DNA of 29,736 nt from Pseudomonadota bacterium (GTDB lineage: Bacteria > Pseudomonadota > Gammaproteobacteria > Pseudomonadales > Pseudomonadaceae), in the NCBI GenBank assembly GCA_023388335.1, contig JAEWGL010000263.1, positions 1 through 29,736 of the forward strand. Reading direction: 5' to 3'. Of this stretch, positions 7,506 to 16,351 are shown one piece after another. The translations under genes and the position numbers were made by a program. The notes under the pieces were generated by a model that made no database searches, was not told the DNA's origin, and worked only from the letters and a program-made list of their open reading frames with translations. Numbering within the stretch: position 1 is the stretch's first letter; each line of letters opens with the position of its first letter.

Positions 7506-8030
7506 TCAATCCTCCTGCGGGGCCAGGTCGCGGGCATAGCGCTGGGCATTGTCCACGTAGTGCGCGGCGCTGGCTTCGAGCATGCGCTTCTGCGCCTCTG
7601 TCAGTTCGCGCACCACCTTGCCTGGCGAGCCCACCACCAGCGAGCCATCGGGGATCACCTTGCCTTCGGCAATCAGCGTATTGGCGCCGATGATGCAGTG
7701 CTTGCCGATCCTGGCACCGTTGAGGATCACCGCGTTGATCCCGACCAAGCTGTAGTCGCCCACGCTGCAGCCATGCAGCATGGCGTTGTGACCAATGGTC
7801 ACGCCCTTGCCCAGGGTCAGCGGGGAGCCCATGTCGGTGTGCATCACGGTACCGTCCTGCACGTTGCTGTCTTCACCGATGTCGATCAACTCGTTGTCGC
7901 CGCGCAACACGGCGCCAAACCAGACACTGGCCCGGGCCTGCAGGCGTACCTTGCCGATCAGGGTGGCGGTGGGCGCGGTCCAACTGGTGGGATGGGTCTC
8001 GACCCGCAGGTCGCCCAGACGGTATTTCAT
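7506..8030 (-). CDS. Gamma-class carbonic anhydrase-like hexapeptide-repeat protein (YrdA/PaaY type)
   Basis: A 174-residue left-handed beta-helix protein expected to form a trimer with metal held between subunits. Hexapeptide turns run from about residue 18 to 145 (APTATLIGKV, NVQDGTVMH, TIGHNAMLHG, IGANTLIAEG, SLVVGSPGKV). The three metal-ligand histidines of the Cam family appear to be His64, His81 and His86. Members have carbonic anhydrase activity, thioesterase activity (PaaY), or none demonstrated; the sequence does not decide. Start ATG 8030 (MKYRLGDLRVE) is the family start. It overlaps no gene: the Nudix gene ends 45 bases upstream and the DUF1289 start is one base downstream. Confidence 0.93.
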   Translation of the reverse strand: MKYRLGDLRVETHPTSWTAPTATLIGKVRLQARASVWFGAVLRGDNELIDIGEDSNVQDGTVMHTDMGSPLTLGKGVTIGHNAMLHGCSVGDYSLVGINAVILNGARIGKHCIIGANTLIAEGKVIPDGSLVVGSPGKVVRELTEAQKRMLEASAAHYVDNAQRYARDLAPQED

Positions 8031-8075
8031 GAAAAGCTCCTCACAGGATGCGGATGCTGGCGGGTGAAACCCCGC

Positions 8076-8675
8076 TCATTTTTGGGTGAAACGCTCGGGA
8101 GGCTGGTGCAGGCTGATGCGAGCGTCATAAAGCAGATTGACCAGCTCGACGATCATGATCGCCGACAGTCCCCAGATCTTGTACTCGCCGAAGCGGTAGC
8201 TGGGTACGTACCAACTGCGCCCTTGGTAATCGATACGGTGGGTGTGGTCGCGCGGGTCCTGACGGAAGAATTCCAGCGGCACGGTGAATACTGCGGCGAT
8301 TTCCGCATCATTGGCGCGGTACTCGACGTAATCGGGAATCAACCCGACAAATGGCGTCACCTTCAGGCCATGCAGGGAAATCAGTGGGCTCAGTGGCCCG
8401 AGCACTTCCACCAGCCCAGGCGGCAGGCCGATTTCTTCTTCGGCCTCGCGCAAGGCAGTAAACACAAGATCAGGGTCTTCCGGATCGCGGCGCCCGCCAG
8501 GGAAGGCCACCTCGCCACCGTGGGTGGAAAGGCCTTGCGCACGCAAGGTGAGTACCAGCTCAGGCGCTTCGCTGCGGGTGATGGGCAAAAGCACTGCGGC
8601 CTCGGGAAAACGGCGATCCGTCTCCAGGGAAGCCGGGGTATGGTTGCTCATTCGGCGAAGAAGCTCGTCCAGCAT
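8076..8675 (-). CDS. Nudix hydrolase, probable CoA pyrophosphatase (NudL-like)
   Basis: A 199-residue cytosolic Nudix protein. The UPF0035-type segment LVLTLRAQGLSTHGGEVAFP leads into the Nudix box with GGRRDPEDPD and ALREAEEEIGL (about 71-96). The segment before the box is the diagnostic extension of CoA diphosphohydrolases, which split CoA and acyl-CoA to phosphopantetheine and 3',5'-ADP with Mg2+ or Mn2+. Start ATG 8675 (MLDELLRRM) is the family-like start; a far-upstream in-frame start would run under the divergent gene. It heads the minus-strand cluster and diverges from a second Nudix gene across 132 bases. Confidence 0.88.
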   Translation of the reverse strand: MLDELLRRMSNHTPASLETDRRFPEAAVLLPITRSEAPELVLTLRAQGLSTHGGEVAFPGGRRDPEDPDLVFTALREAEEEIGLPPGLVEVLGPLSPLISLHGLKVTPFVGLIPDYVEYRANDAEIAAVFTVPLEFFRQDPRDHTHRIDYQGRSWYVPSYRFGEYKIWGLSAIMIVELVNLLYDARISLHQPPERFTQK

Positions 8676-8807
8676 TACGCACTCTCGTTTCCAGGGCCTG
8701 CCCTGCATGATGCACCAAAGCCGCAAGCTTGCCCAAGTCCTTTGCCTATGGCTTGCGACGGGACGGTCGAGCGCGCCAAGATAGCCCGACACTAAAGGAA
8801 TGAAAGC

Positions 8808-9362
8808 ATGAAATTCTGCAGCGCGTGCGGCCAGCCAGTCATTCAGCGGATTCCCCAGGGCGACAGCCGTCTGCGATTCGTCTGCGAACACTGCCAGACC
8901 ATCCATTACCAGAACCCCAATATCGTCGCCGGCGTGCTGCCGGTCTGGGGCAGCCAGGTGCTGCTGTGCCGGCGCGCCATCGAGCCGCGCCGCGGCTACT
9001 GGACCCTGCCGGCCGGCTTCATGGAGAACGGCGAGACCCTGGAGCAGGCCGCTCGTCGCGAAACGGTCGAGGAAGCCTGCGCGCGGCTGGGACCGGTCGC
9101 CCTGTACCAGCTGTTCGACCTGCCGCACATCAACCAGGTGCATGTGTTCTTCCGCGCCGAACTGGCCGGCCTGGACTTCGCCGTGGGCATCGAGAGCCTG
9201 GAGGTGCGGCTGTTCGAGGAAAATGAAATACCGTGGGGCCAGCTGGCTTTTCGCACCGTCACGCGTACCTTAGAATGCTACTACCGCGACCGCATCGAGC
9301 AGCACTACCCCATTGGCACCGAGTACCTGCCGCCGATGATCTTCTCGTCGCCCACCACCTAA
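8808..9362 (+). CDS. Nudix hydrolase with N-terminal zinc ribbon
   Basis: A 184-residue protein. The N-terminal CSACGQP...CEHCQTIHYQNP (about 4-35) is a four-cysteine zinc ribbon, as in NudC/YjhB-like Nudix proteins. The Nudix box reads GFMENGETLEQAARRETVEE (about 70-89), with the usual glycine after the EE replaced (EEACARL). The substrate is probably a nucleotide diphosphate derivative such as an ADP-ribose, NADH or FAD type, but this cannot be resolved here. Start ATG 8808 has AAAGGA upstream. The L,D-transpeptidase gene starts 18 bases after its stop, so the two are probably co-transcribed. Confidence 0.9.
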   Translation: MKFCSACGQPVIQRIPQGDSRLRFVCEHCQTIHYQNPNIVAGVLPVWGSQVLLCRRAIEPRRGYWTLPAGFMENGETLEQAARRETVEEACARLGPVALYQLFDLPHINQVHVFFRAELAGLDFAVGIESLEVRLFEENEIPWGQLAFRTVTRTLECYYRDRIEQHYPIGTEYLPPMIFSSPTT

Positions 9363-9380
9363 GCCCTCGGGATACCTTTC

Positions 9381-9923
9381 ATGCGTTGGTTGCTTGCCCT
9401 TTTCTGCCTTGCAGTGGCCTCGGTGTCCCAGGCGGCCTTCACCGAGACGATCATCCGCAAACCCGTGGATGCCCAGCAGCCGAGTACGACGCGCATGTCG
9501 AGCATCGACAAGGTCCTGGTGATCAAGTCCGAGCGCCGCCTGCAGCTGATGAGCCGTGGCGAGCCGCTCAAGACCTACCGCATCTCCCTGGGCAAGCAGC
9601 CCAAGGGCGCCAAGGAGCGCGAGGGCGACCGCCGCACCCCGGAAGGCTTCTATTGGCTCGACTGGCGCAAGGTCAGCGATCGCTTCAACCTGGCCATGCA
9701 CGTGTCCTACCCGAACATCACCGACGCCGCTCGCGCCCGCCGCGAAGGCGTCGAGCCCGGCGGCATGATCATGATCCACGGCACCCCGCTGGACGAGCAA
9801 TACCCTGAGTGGTACTTCCACACCCTGGACTGGACCGAAGGCTGCATCGCCATGAAGAACGATGACATGCGCGAGGTCTGGAGCCTGGTCAAGGACGGCA
9901 CGCTGATCGAGATCCGTCCCTGA
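9381..9923 (+). CDS. L,D-transpeptidase family protein (YkuD domain), exported
   Basis: A 180-residue periplasmic protein. MRWLLALFCLAVASVSQA is a clear Sec signal peptide with cleavage near residue 18. The YkuD catalytic domain covers about residues 43-179: VLVIKSERRLQLMSRGEPLK at its start, MIMIHGTP with the conserved histidine, and the nucleophile motif TEGCIAM with catalytic cysteine near residue 154. Such enzymes form 3-3 peptidoglycan crosslinks, anchor lipoproteins to peptidoglycan or act as hydrolases; which applies here is not visible. It follows the zinc-ribbon Nudix gene by 18 bases. Confidence 0.93.
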   Translation: MRWLLALFCLAVASVSQAAFTETIIRKPVDAQQPSTTRMSSIDKVLVIKSERRLQLMSRGEPLKTYRISLGKQPKGAKEREGDRRTPEGFYWLDWRKVSDRFNLAMHVSYPNITDAARARREGVEPGGMIMIHGTPLDEQYPEWYFHTLDWTEGCIAMKNDDMREVWSLVKDGTLIEIRP

Positions 9924-9974
9924 CGTCCTACGCGCCGCCGCACACCCTCAGAAACTCCCTACCTTGAATCGAAA

Positions 9975-10000
9975 CCTGGCCGACAGAGAGCTCGGCCAGG
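9975..10000 (+). terminator. Stem-loop after the L,D-transpeptidase gene
   Basis: Nine-base perfect stem CCTGGCCGA / TCGGCCAGG with an eight-base loop, 52 bases after the L,D-transpeptidase stop and before the two-partner secretion genes. There is no T-tract, so if it terminates it does so weakly or with Rho. Confidence 0.5.
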
Positions 10001-10030
10001 GACCGCATCCAGACAAACAGCTGCATCCAT

Positions 10031-10078
10031 AGAATTCATGCAAACGAGTACCCGGGTCGTACCCGCTTGCGGAATTCT
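10031..10078 (+). promoter_or_regulatory. Long hairpin ending just upstream of the tpsB start codon
   Basis: Arms 10031-10051 and 10059-10078 pair over about 19 positions, with one bulge and two mismatches, around a CCGGGTC loop; both ends carry AGAATTC/GAATTCT. The 3' arm contains GGAA, the only plausible Shine-Dalgarno for the ATG at 10082. In mRNA the hairpin would therefore hide the ribosome-binding site. Confidence 0.55.
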
Positions 10079-10081
10079 GTC

Positions 10082-11767
10082 ATGCCGAGGACAACGCTCC
10101 ACCGCGCCAGCCGGTGCTTTCGCTACCTGTTGCTGGGCCTGCTCATCGCCCCCGAGGCGATTGCCGACGACCTGGCCAGCCAGCAACTGCGTGACCAACA
10201 ACAGCAGCTGCAAAGACTTGAACACGAACAGCGCCTGCGCCAATGGGAGCGGCGTGGCCAGGTCAGCGAACCCGAGCCTGTGCGGAGCGGCGCCGGCACC
10301 GTCCAGCAGTGCTGGTCGATTCCCGGAGTACGCCTCTACGGCAACCGGGTGCTGTCAGCCCACGTGCTCGATGGTCCTGTCCAGCTGCAGCTGCGGCCCT
10401 GCATGGATGTGGACGCCATCAACGGCCTGCTCAAGGCCATTACCCAGCGCTACGTGGATGCCGGCTACCCGACCAGCCGCCCACTGCTCGTACGGCGGCC
10501 CAGCGCCGGCGCGCCGCTGGATATCCGTATCGTCGAGGGTTTTGTCGAGTCGATCGAGCTGGCGGACCGCACCCAGCCCTTGTCATTGCGCGGGGCATTT
10601 CCAGGGCTGCTGGGCGAACCACTCTACCTGCCCGATCTGGAGCAAGGGCTTGATCAGCTCAATCGACTGCCCGGTTTTGACGTCAGCATCGACCTGCGTC
10701 CGGGCGAGCTGGAAGGCGGGACACGGGTCATCGTGCAGCCGCAGCGGGTGGCTCGGCGCTGGCGCCTGCATAGTACCTACGACAATCTCGGTAACGACCT
10801 CTCAGGGGTTCATCGCCTGACTTCCTATGCGGCGGTAGACAGCCCGTTTGGATACAACGGATACCTGAGGCTTGGCTTTCTCAGGACGGCAGGCGGCGCA
10901 ATGGGCCACAGCGCCGGCCCCTCCTTTCACTACGACGTTCCTTATGGCCCATGGAGCCTCGCGCTGACGAGCATCCAGCTCACGCATCAGGCGGCAGCGG
11001 CGCGCAATACTGCTCATATATTGGATGGCGAAAACCGCTTCTACCAATTGAAGGTGGAGCGCACGCTCTGGCGCAACCAGCATGCAATGATCAGCGCGCT
11101 TACGCGTCTGGAGCACAAGCGGACCGTCAGTCGGTTCGACGGCTCGCGGCTATCATTTCAGAGCCCCACGCTGACGCGCGTGGAGTTCGGCCTGAATCTA
11201 CTCTGGCTCCAAGGCGGCCTCTGGAACGCCTCCGTGAGCCTGTCCCAAGGCGTGAACTGGTTCGGCGCCGACCGGGAGGCATCCTGGCCCGCCGCCTACC
11301 AGCCCTTGCACCGTACCTATCGCGCCAGTCTGTTGCATCTGCGCCAAGGCACGCCGCACCAGCCTTGGCGCTGGCAAAGCGAACTCAGTGTGCAATACAG
11401 CGCCGACGACCTACCCGCTATCGACCAGCTGAACCTGACCGGCGACAACGCCGTGCGCGGCTTTCGCAACGATCTGATACCCGGCGCCAGCGGCGCCGTG
11501 TGGCGCAACACCTTGAGCTACCCCCTCCCCCTCCCCCTGCCACCCGGCGTGGAAGTGCGCCCCCACCTGGGCCTGGACCACGGGTGGGCCCGCTATAGCC
11601 AGGCCAGCTCCCCAAACCGCCTGACCGGCGCTACCGCCGGCTTGAACCTGACCCTGCCTGGCAGCCGAATCCGGCTGGACTACCAGCACCCATTGCACGC
11701 CAGCCACCAGCGTCGCCAAGACCTGGACTCAGGCTACTGGGTCGTTGAGTGGGCACTGACCATCTGA
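10082..11767 (+). CDS. Two-partner secretion outer-membrane transporter (TpsB; FhaC/ShlB family)
   Basis: A 561-residue outer-membrane protein that exports the TpsA encoded next to it. The signal peptide is about residues 1-29 (CFRYLLLGLLIAPEAIA). A glutamine/arginine-rich helix follows (QQLRDQQQQLQRLEHEQRL), matching the plug helix H1 of FhaC. POTRA domains span about 75-230 (IPGVRLYGNRVLS, AGYPTSRPL, LYLPDLEQGLDQLNRLPG). The C-terminal 16-strand barrel has the conserved loop-6 motif VRGF (DNAVRGFRND) and RLDYQHPL near the end. A CCCCCT repeat at 11521-11538 encodes PLPLPL in the barrel. ATG 10082 was chosen over an upstream TTG because of the signal peptide. The tpsA start follows 28 bases after the stop. 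Confidence 0.93.
   Translation: MPRTTLHRASRCFRYLLLGLLIAPEAIADDLASQQLRDQQQQLQRLEHEQRLRQWERRGQVSEPEPVRSGAGTVQQCWSIPGVRLYGNRVLSAHVLDGPVQLQLRPCMDVDAINGLLKAITQRYVDAGYPTSRPLLVRRPSAGAPLDIRIVEGFVESIELADRTQPLSLRGAFPGLLGEPLYLPDLEQGLDQLNRLPGFDVSIDLRPGELEGGTRVIVQPQRVARRWRLHSTYDNLGNDLSGVHRLTSYAAVDSPFGYNGYLRLGFLRTAGGAMGHSAGPSFHYDVPYGPWSLALTSIQLTHQAAAARNTAHILDGENRFYQLKVERTLWRNQHAMISALTRLEHKRTVSRFDGSRLSFQSPTLTRVEFGLNLLWLQGGLWNASVSLSQGVNWFGADREASWPAAYQPLHRTYRASLLHLRQGTPHQPWRWQSELSVQYSADDLPAIDQLNLTGDNAVRGFRNDLIPGASGAVWRNTLSYPLPLPLPPGVEVRPHLGLDHGWARYSQASSPNRLTGATAGLNLTLPGSRIRLDYQHPLHASHQRRQDLDSGYWVVEWALTI
11521..11538 (+). repeat. Three tandem CCCCCT hexamers inside tpsB
   Basis: Three perfect head-to-tail CCCCCT copies encode Pro-Leu dipeptides in the TpsB barrel. 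The unit is six bases, so slippage would change the dipeptide number without breaking the frame. The other strand is a G-rich run with quadruplex potential. Confidence 0.8.
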
Positions 11768-11795
11768 CTCATCCACAAGAAGAGAGACACCGCCT

Positions 11796-14700
11796 GTGAA
11801 AACCTCCGCGCGTCATCCCCGCCTGCGTCCCGACGCCCTGCGCTGGACCATCTTCGCCAGCCTGCTGGCCCCGCCCGCCGCCCTGGCCAACGGCGGCCTC
11901 GACCCCGCCGCAGGCCCCGGCGGCACACCGGTCATCAGCAATGGCCACGGCGTACCGGTGATCGATATCGTCGCGCCCAATGCCAGCGGCCTGTCGCATA
12001 ACCAGTTCCTGGACTACAACGTTGGCCGGCCCGGCGTGGTGCTGAACAACGCCACCGCTGCAGGCCAGTCGCAACTGGCCGGGGCGCTGGCCGCCAACCC
12101 GCAGTTCCAGGGCCAGGCCGCCTCAACCATCCTCAACGAAGTCATCAGCCGCAACGCCTCGCTGATCGAAGGCCCGCAGGAGATCTTCGGTCGGCCCGCC
12201 GACTATGTCCTGGCCAACCCCAACGGCATCACCCTCAATGGCGGCAGTTTCATCAACACCACGCGCGGCGGGTTTCTGGTCGGCACGCCCGATATCCAGG
12301 ATCAACAGCTCAAGCATCTGGATACCCTCGAGACCGCGGGCTCGCTGCTGGTGCTCAAGGGCGGCCAGAGCAATGCCGACGGTGCCCTCGAGCTGATTGC
12401 CCCGCGCATCGAAAGCCTGGGCCCGCTCGAAGCCCGCGATGACTTGACGCTCACCGTCGGCCACAACCGCGTCGATGCAGCCAGCGGCCAAGTGCTGCAG
12501 CATTTGCCTGGCACTGCGGGAAGCCTCGACGCCAGCCTGTTCGGCGCCATGCGCGCTGGGCGCATTCGCATCCGCAGCACCGCCGAAGGTGCTGGGGTGC
12601 GAGTGAGCTCCACCACGCTGCAGGCCCGCGATGGCATCGAGATCAGCTCGGCGGGCAGCCTGCACGTCAGCGGCAGTGAAAAGGTCCGGGCCCAGTTGCT
12701 CACTGATCGCGGCGATCTGTCGCTCAAGGCCGGCGACAACCTCGCCCTGAGCGCCACGCTGGGCAAGGCGGAGCGCATCGACGTCCAGGCCGGCAAGGAC
12801 CTGCGGCTCGACACGAAAATGCGCGAAAGCATCAAGCACGAGAACGAGAGCTGGAACAGCAAGGCCGTGTTCATCACCTACGAAACCTACGACCGCACTG
12901 GCACCCGGACCGATCGCCGCCACCTGATCAGCGAACTGCATGCCAACGGCGACATTGCCCTGAAGTCCGGCAATGACACCGTGATCAAGGGCTCCCAGAT
13001 CGAAGCAGGCGGCGTGCTGACGGTGGACAGCTCAGGCAGCCTGAACATCCTTGCCGTCCTCGACAGCACGCGCGCCAACGAACAGGTCCGCCACCGCAAG
13101 CACCTCTGGCGCGGCGACAGCGACTCGAGCAGCTACCAAGAGCAAGCCGTGTCCAGCCGCCTGGGCGGCGAACGCGTCGACCTCAAGGCCGGAGGTGACC
13201 TCAAGCTGGCCGGCAGCAGCATCGAGAGCCGCGCCGACATGTCCGTCAAGGCCAAGGCCATCGAAATCGGTACCGTGGCGCGTAAACGCGAGGGTTCCAG
13301 GAAGGACTACCGGGGCGACCTGGTTTCCGGGACCTTTTTCGCTGATCGCAACGGCCACGACAGTCAAGGCGATGAGGCCCATGGCAGCCGAATCCATTCC
13401 GCAGGCACCCTCGATGTCACCGCCGAGCAGGTGCGAATCAAGGGCAGCGACGTCCACAGCGACGGCGACGGCGTGCTCTACGGCAGTAAAGGCCTGCTGT
13501 CGGTCGAATCGGCCCGTAGCAGTACCAGCGCTAAGCGGCGTGATAGCGACAGCAAGCTGTTCGGTCTGATCGGCAACAAGCGCGAGCACAGCAGCAGCGA
13601 GCGCCAGGTACTGGTCAGCGATGTGTCCTCCAGCACCAACCTGCGCCTGGCCAGCGCCGAGGAAATACAGATTCGCGGGGCGAAGGTGTCCGCCGCAAAG
13701 GCCTTGCAGCTGCAGGCGGAAAAAGCCATCAGCATCGCGAGCGCTGAGAGTACCCTCGCCCACCAGACCTCGACCCAGAGCCGCGGCCTCAGCGCCAACG
13801 CCGGGCAGACCCATGACGCCCAGGACGGCAGGCCTGATGCGCGCCAATACAAGGCCAGCGTCGGCTATCAGGTCGACCAGGTGAGCAGCCAACGCGACGA
13901 GCGCACCCAGACGCCCAGCGAGCTCACCGGCGCGAAGGTGGGCATCAGCACCGGCAGCACGTTGCAGATCGATGGCTCCAAGATCACGGCGCACGGCGGC
14001 GACCTGGACATCAAGGCCGAACGCGTCTCTCTGAGCGCCACGCGCAACGCGCAGCAGTCGCAGGTCGTTACCACCGCCAGCGGCGGTGGCCTGGCCGTGA
14101 GCGGGGGGATCGACCGGGTGGGCAGCACCTTCGAGGGCCACCACAACCGCCAGGCAGTACGCGAGAGCGGCTTCACCGCCCAGCGCAGCGAACTGAACGC
14201 CAGCGGCGACCTCACCATCACCGCGCGCGAGGTCGTCAACGACGCCGCCAGCATCAAGGCCGGCAAGCAGTTGCTGGTCAACGCCGAGCGCATCGACAAC
14301 CGCGCGGTGCACGCTACCCACGCGCGTGAGCAAAGCGTCGACAATTGGCAGGGGAACCTGGGCGCAAGCGTGGAATACCGCGGCCTGACCCGGCCGATCG
14401 AGAACCTGGTGCTTGGCCAGGAAAGCGCGCGCTTTCAGCAGGCAGGCGTGGAAGATGCCCTGGCGGCGCCCAGTGTTGGTGCCGACCTGGGCGTCGGCCA
14501 TGTCGAGCGCAAGGCCATCGACAGCCGCAGCACCGCGCACGTCAGCGAGCTGGAAGGCGGGGCGATCCTGATCAAGGCGCAGACGGTCAACGACGAGGGC
14601 ACAGCGTACCGTGCCAAGGTGGGCTCACTGAAGATCGACGCCGACCGCCACAACCTGATCGCGGCTCGCGACAGTAACAGCAGCAGCGTGCAGCGCCTGG

Positions 14701-16340
14701 ACTACGAGGGCGAGGTGCGGGTCGACACCACCACTGGCGCCGATGTCAACGTGCGGCTGGCTGGCAAGGGCGGCTCGCTGGAAACCAGCAAGGTCGACGA
14801 AACCGCGCGTCCCGGCAGTCTCTACGGCCAGACGGGCATCCAGGTGCAACTGGGCAGTGATGGCCTCTACGAGGGCGCCCGCATCAACGGCGGCGATGGC
14901 TCGGTGGGGATTGCGGCCAAGGGCGACCTCAAACTCACCCAGGCCAATGACAGCCAGCGCCAGCAAGCGCGCAAGCTGGACGGCAGCGGCTGGGCCAAGG
15001 GCGGCAACAGCCCCACCGGCACAGGAGTCGAAACCCGCGGCTACCTCGATCACGGCAAACAGCAGACGCTCGACACCCAGGGCCAGGTCGCGCAGATCGA
15101 TGCCAAGGGTGAGGTCAAGCTGGGCAGCGGTGGCGACCTGCTGTTCGAAGGCACGCGCATCGGCGAGCGCACGGCCAAGGTCGCGAGCATCAGCCTCGAC
15201 AGCGAGGGGCTGCTGCAGGTCAAGGCCGCCAGCACTACCCATACGGCCGAGGGCGGCAAGCTCGGTGGCGGGCTCGAGGCCGGTGCCAACCACGGCGACG
15301 CCAACAGCGGCAGCCTGGGTGGGCACTTCGAGTCAGGACGGGTGAACCAGAGCGCTGCCACGGCCAGCAATGCGAACTTCCACTCCTCGGGTAACCTCAT
15401 CCTGGCCAGCCAGGCGCGTGACGACCAGGCTATCCATGTGCAAGGCCTGGAAGCCTCGGCCTCGACGATCAGCCTGAACGCCAGGAACAGCGGCATTCTG
15501 GTCGAGTCTTCGAGCAACACCGAGCGTCGCGACAATCTCGATGTAGCGGCGGGCGCGGGCTTCAACATGACCCGCGCGGACACGGCCAAAGCCAGTACTC
15601 AAGGCCTGCATGGTCGAGTCCAGGTGGCCCTCGACCGGCGCGACGACCTGACCCACAACCAAAGCCTGCTGCGTGCCGACAAGGTGGTGTTCGACAGTAT
15701 TGGCGACACCCGCATCGAAGGCGCCCGTGTCGAAGCCGATCGCATCGAAGGTCAGGTGGGTGGCGATCTGCTGGTGGCCAGCCGCAAGGATCGCGTCGAC
15801 AGCTTGGTTCTCAAGGTCGACGGCCGCCTGAGCCAGGAGCAGAACCCGCAGGGTTACACCAATGCCGCCAAGGCACTGGCAGGGCCTGCAGGGGCCAAGG
15901 TAGGAGAAAAGGCCGGGCCGGTACTGAGCAAGGCTGAACCCGGCCTGTCACCGACCTTCAGCCTGGACCTGTCCCAGGTCCAACGCGACACGGTCGCCAG
16001 CCAGAGCCTGCTCAAGGGTCACCAAGGCATCGACCTGCAGGTCGCGGGTGAGACGCGCCTGACCGGCGCCCGCCTGCAGGCCGGCAATGGCAGTGTCGAG
16101 CTAGGTGGCAGCGCGGTCATCCAACAGGCCCTCAGTGGTCGCGATTACCGCCGTGATGTGGCGATCGATGCATCCAATGCGCCGGTCGACCTGACCACGG
16201 CGGTGATCGATGGCATCAGAAACCGCGATGCCAGCAGCGGCGAGAACGCCCTGGACCTCGGTCTGCTCACGACCAGTGGCCACGATCGCCGGGCACAGTG
16301 GAGCGCGGGTATCCAGCAGAAGGTCTCGCTGCAGCCTTGA
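11796..16340 (+). CDS. Two-partner secretion exoprotein (TpsA; filamentous hemagglutinin-like adhesin)
   Basis: A 1514-residue secreted beta-helical protein exported by the adjacent TpsB. Signal peptide is about 1-31 (cleavage near ALA|NGG). The TPS recognition domain runs to about 270, with GLSHNQFLDYNV (65-76), the hallmark NPNGI (141-145) and GGSFINTTRGGFLVGTP. After it come long hemagglutinin-type repeats rich in G, S, D and A. I see no cysteine in the protein. It ends without a VENN pretoxin motif, toxin domain or downstream immunity gene, so it looks like an adhesin or biofilm factor rather than CdiA. Start is GTG 11796, preceded by AAGAAGAGAG. The stop lies 11 bases from the convergent gspN stop with no visible terminator between. 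Confidence 0.9.
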   Translation: MKTSARHPRLRPDALRWTIFASLLAPPAALANGGLDPAAGPGGTPVISNGHGVPVIDIVAPNASGLSHNQFLDYNVGRPGVVLNNATAAGQSQLAGALAANPQFQGQAASTILNEVISRNASLIEGPQEIFGRPADYVLANPNGITLNGGSFINTTRGGFLVGTPDIQDQQLKHLDTLETAGSLLVLKGGQSNADGALELIAPRIESLGPLEARDDLTLTVGHNRVDAASGQVLQHLPGTAGSLDASLFGAMRAGRIRIRSTAEGAGVRVSSTTLQARDGIEISSAGSLHVSGSEKVRAQLLTDRGDLSLKAGDNLALSATLGKAERIDVQAGKDLRLDTKMRESIKHENESWNSKAVFITYETYDRTGTRTDRRHLISELHANGDIALKSGNDTVIKGSQIEAGGVLTVDSSGSLNILAVLDSTRANEQVRHRKHLWRGDSDSSSYQEQAVSSRLGGERVDLKAGGDLKLAGSSIESRADMSVKAKAIEIGTVARKREGSRKDYRGDLVSGTFFADRNGHDSQGDEAHGSRIHSAGTLDVTAEQVRIKGSDVHSDGDGVLYGSKGLLSVESARSSTSAKRRDSDSKLFGLIGNKREHSSSERQVLVSDVSSSTNLRLASAEEIQIRGAKVSAAKALQLQAEKAISIASAESTLAHQTSTQSRGLSANAGQTHDAQDGRPDARQYKASVGYQVDQVSSQRDERTQTPSELTGAKVGISTGSTLQIDGSKITAHGGDLDIKAERVSLSATRNAQQSQVVTTASGGGLAVSGGIDRVGSTFEGHHNRQAVRESGFTAQRSELNASGDLTITAREVVNDAASIKAGKQLLVNAERIDNRAVHATHAREQSVDNWQGNLGASVEYRGLTRPIENLVLGQESARFQQAGVEDALAAPSVGADLGVGHVERKAIDSRSTAHVSELEGGAILIKAQTVNDEGTAYRAKVGSLKIDADRHNLIAARDSNSSSVQRLDYEGEVRVDTTTGADVNVRLAGKGGSLETSKVDETARPGSLYGQTGIQVQLGSDGLYEGARINGGDGSVGIAAKGDLKLTQANDSQRQQARKLDGSGWAKGGNSPTGTGVETRGYLDHGKQQTLDTQGQVAQIDAKGEVKLGSGGDLLFEGTRIGERTAKVASISLDSEGLLQVKAASTTHTAEGGKLGGGLEAGANHGDANSGSLGGHFESGRVNQSAATASNANFHSSGNLILASQARDDQAIHVQGLEASASTISLNARNSGILVESSSNTERRDNLDVAAGAGFNMTRADTAKASTQGLHGRVQVALDRRDDLTHNQSLLRADKVVFDSIGDTRIEGARVEADRIEGQVGGDLLVASRKDRVDSLVLKVDGRLSQEQNPQGYTNAAKALAGPAGAKVGEKAGPVLSKAEPGLSPTFSLDLSQVQRDTVASQSLLKGHQGIDLQVAGETRLTGARLQAGNGSVELGGSAVIQQALSGRDYRRDVAIDASNAPVDLTTAVIDGIRNRDASSGENALDLGLLTTSGHDRRAQWSAGIQQKVSLQP

Positions 16341-16351
16341 ACTGACCCGCC

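Noticed and set aside
13032..14540. 502-codon open frame opposite tpsA, and 23656-25377 on the plus strand opposite gspD/gspC
   Set aside because: Both are antisense shadows with alanine-, glycine- and histidine-rich translations and no motif or plausible start context.
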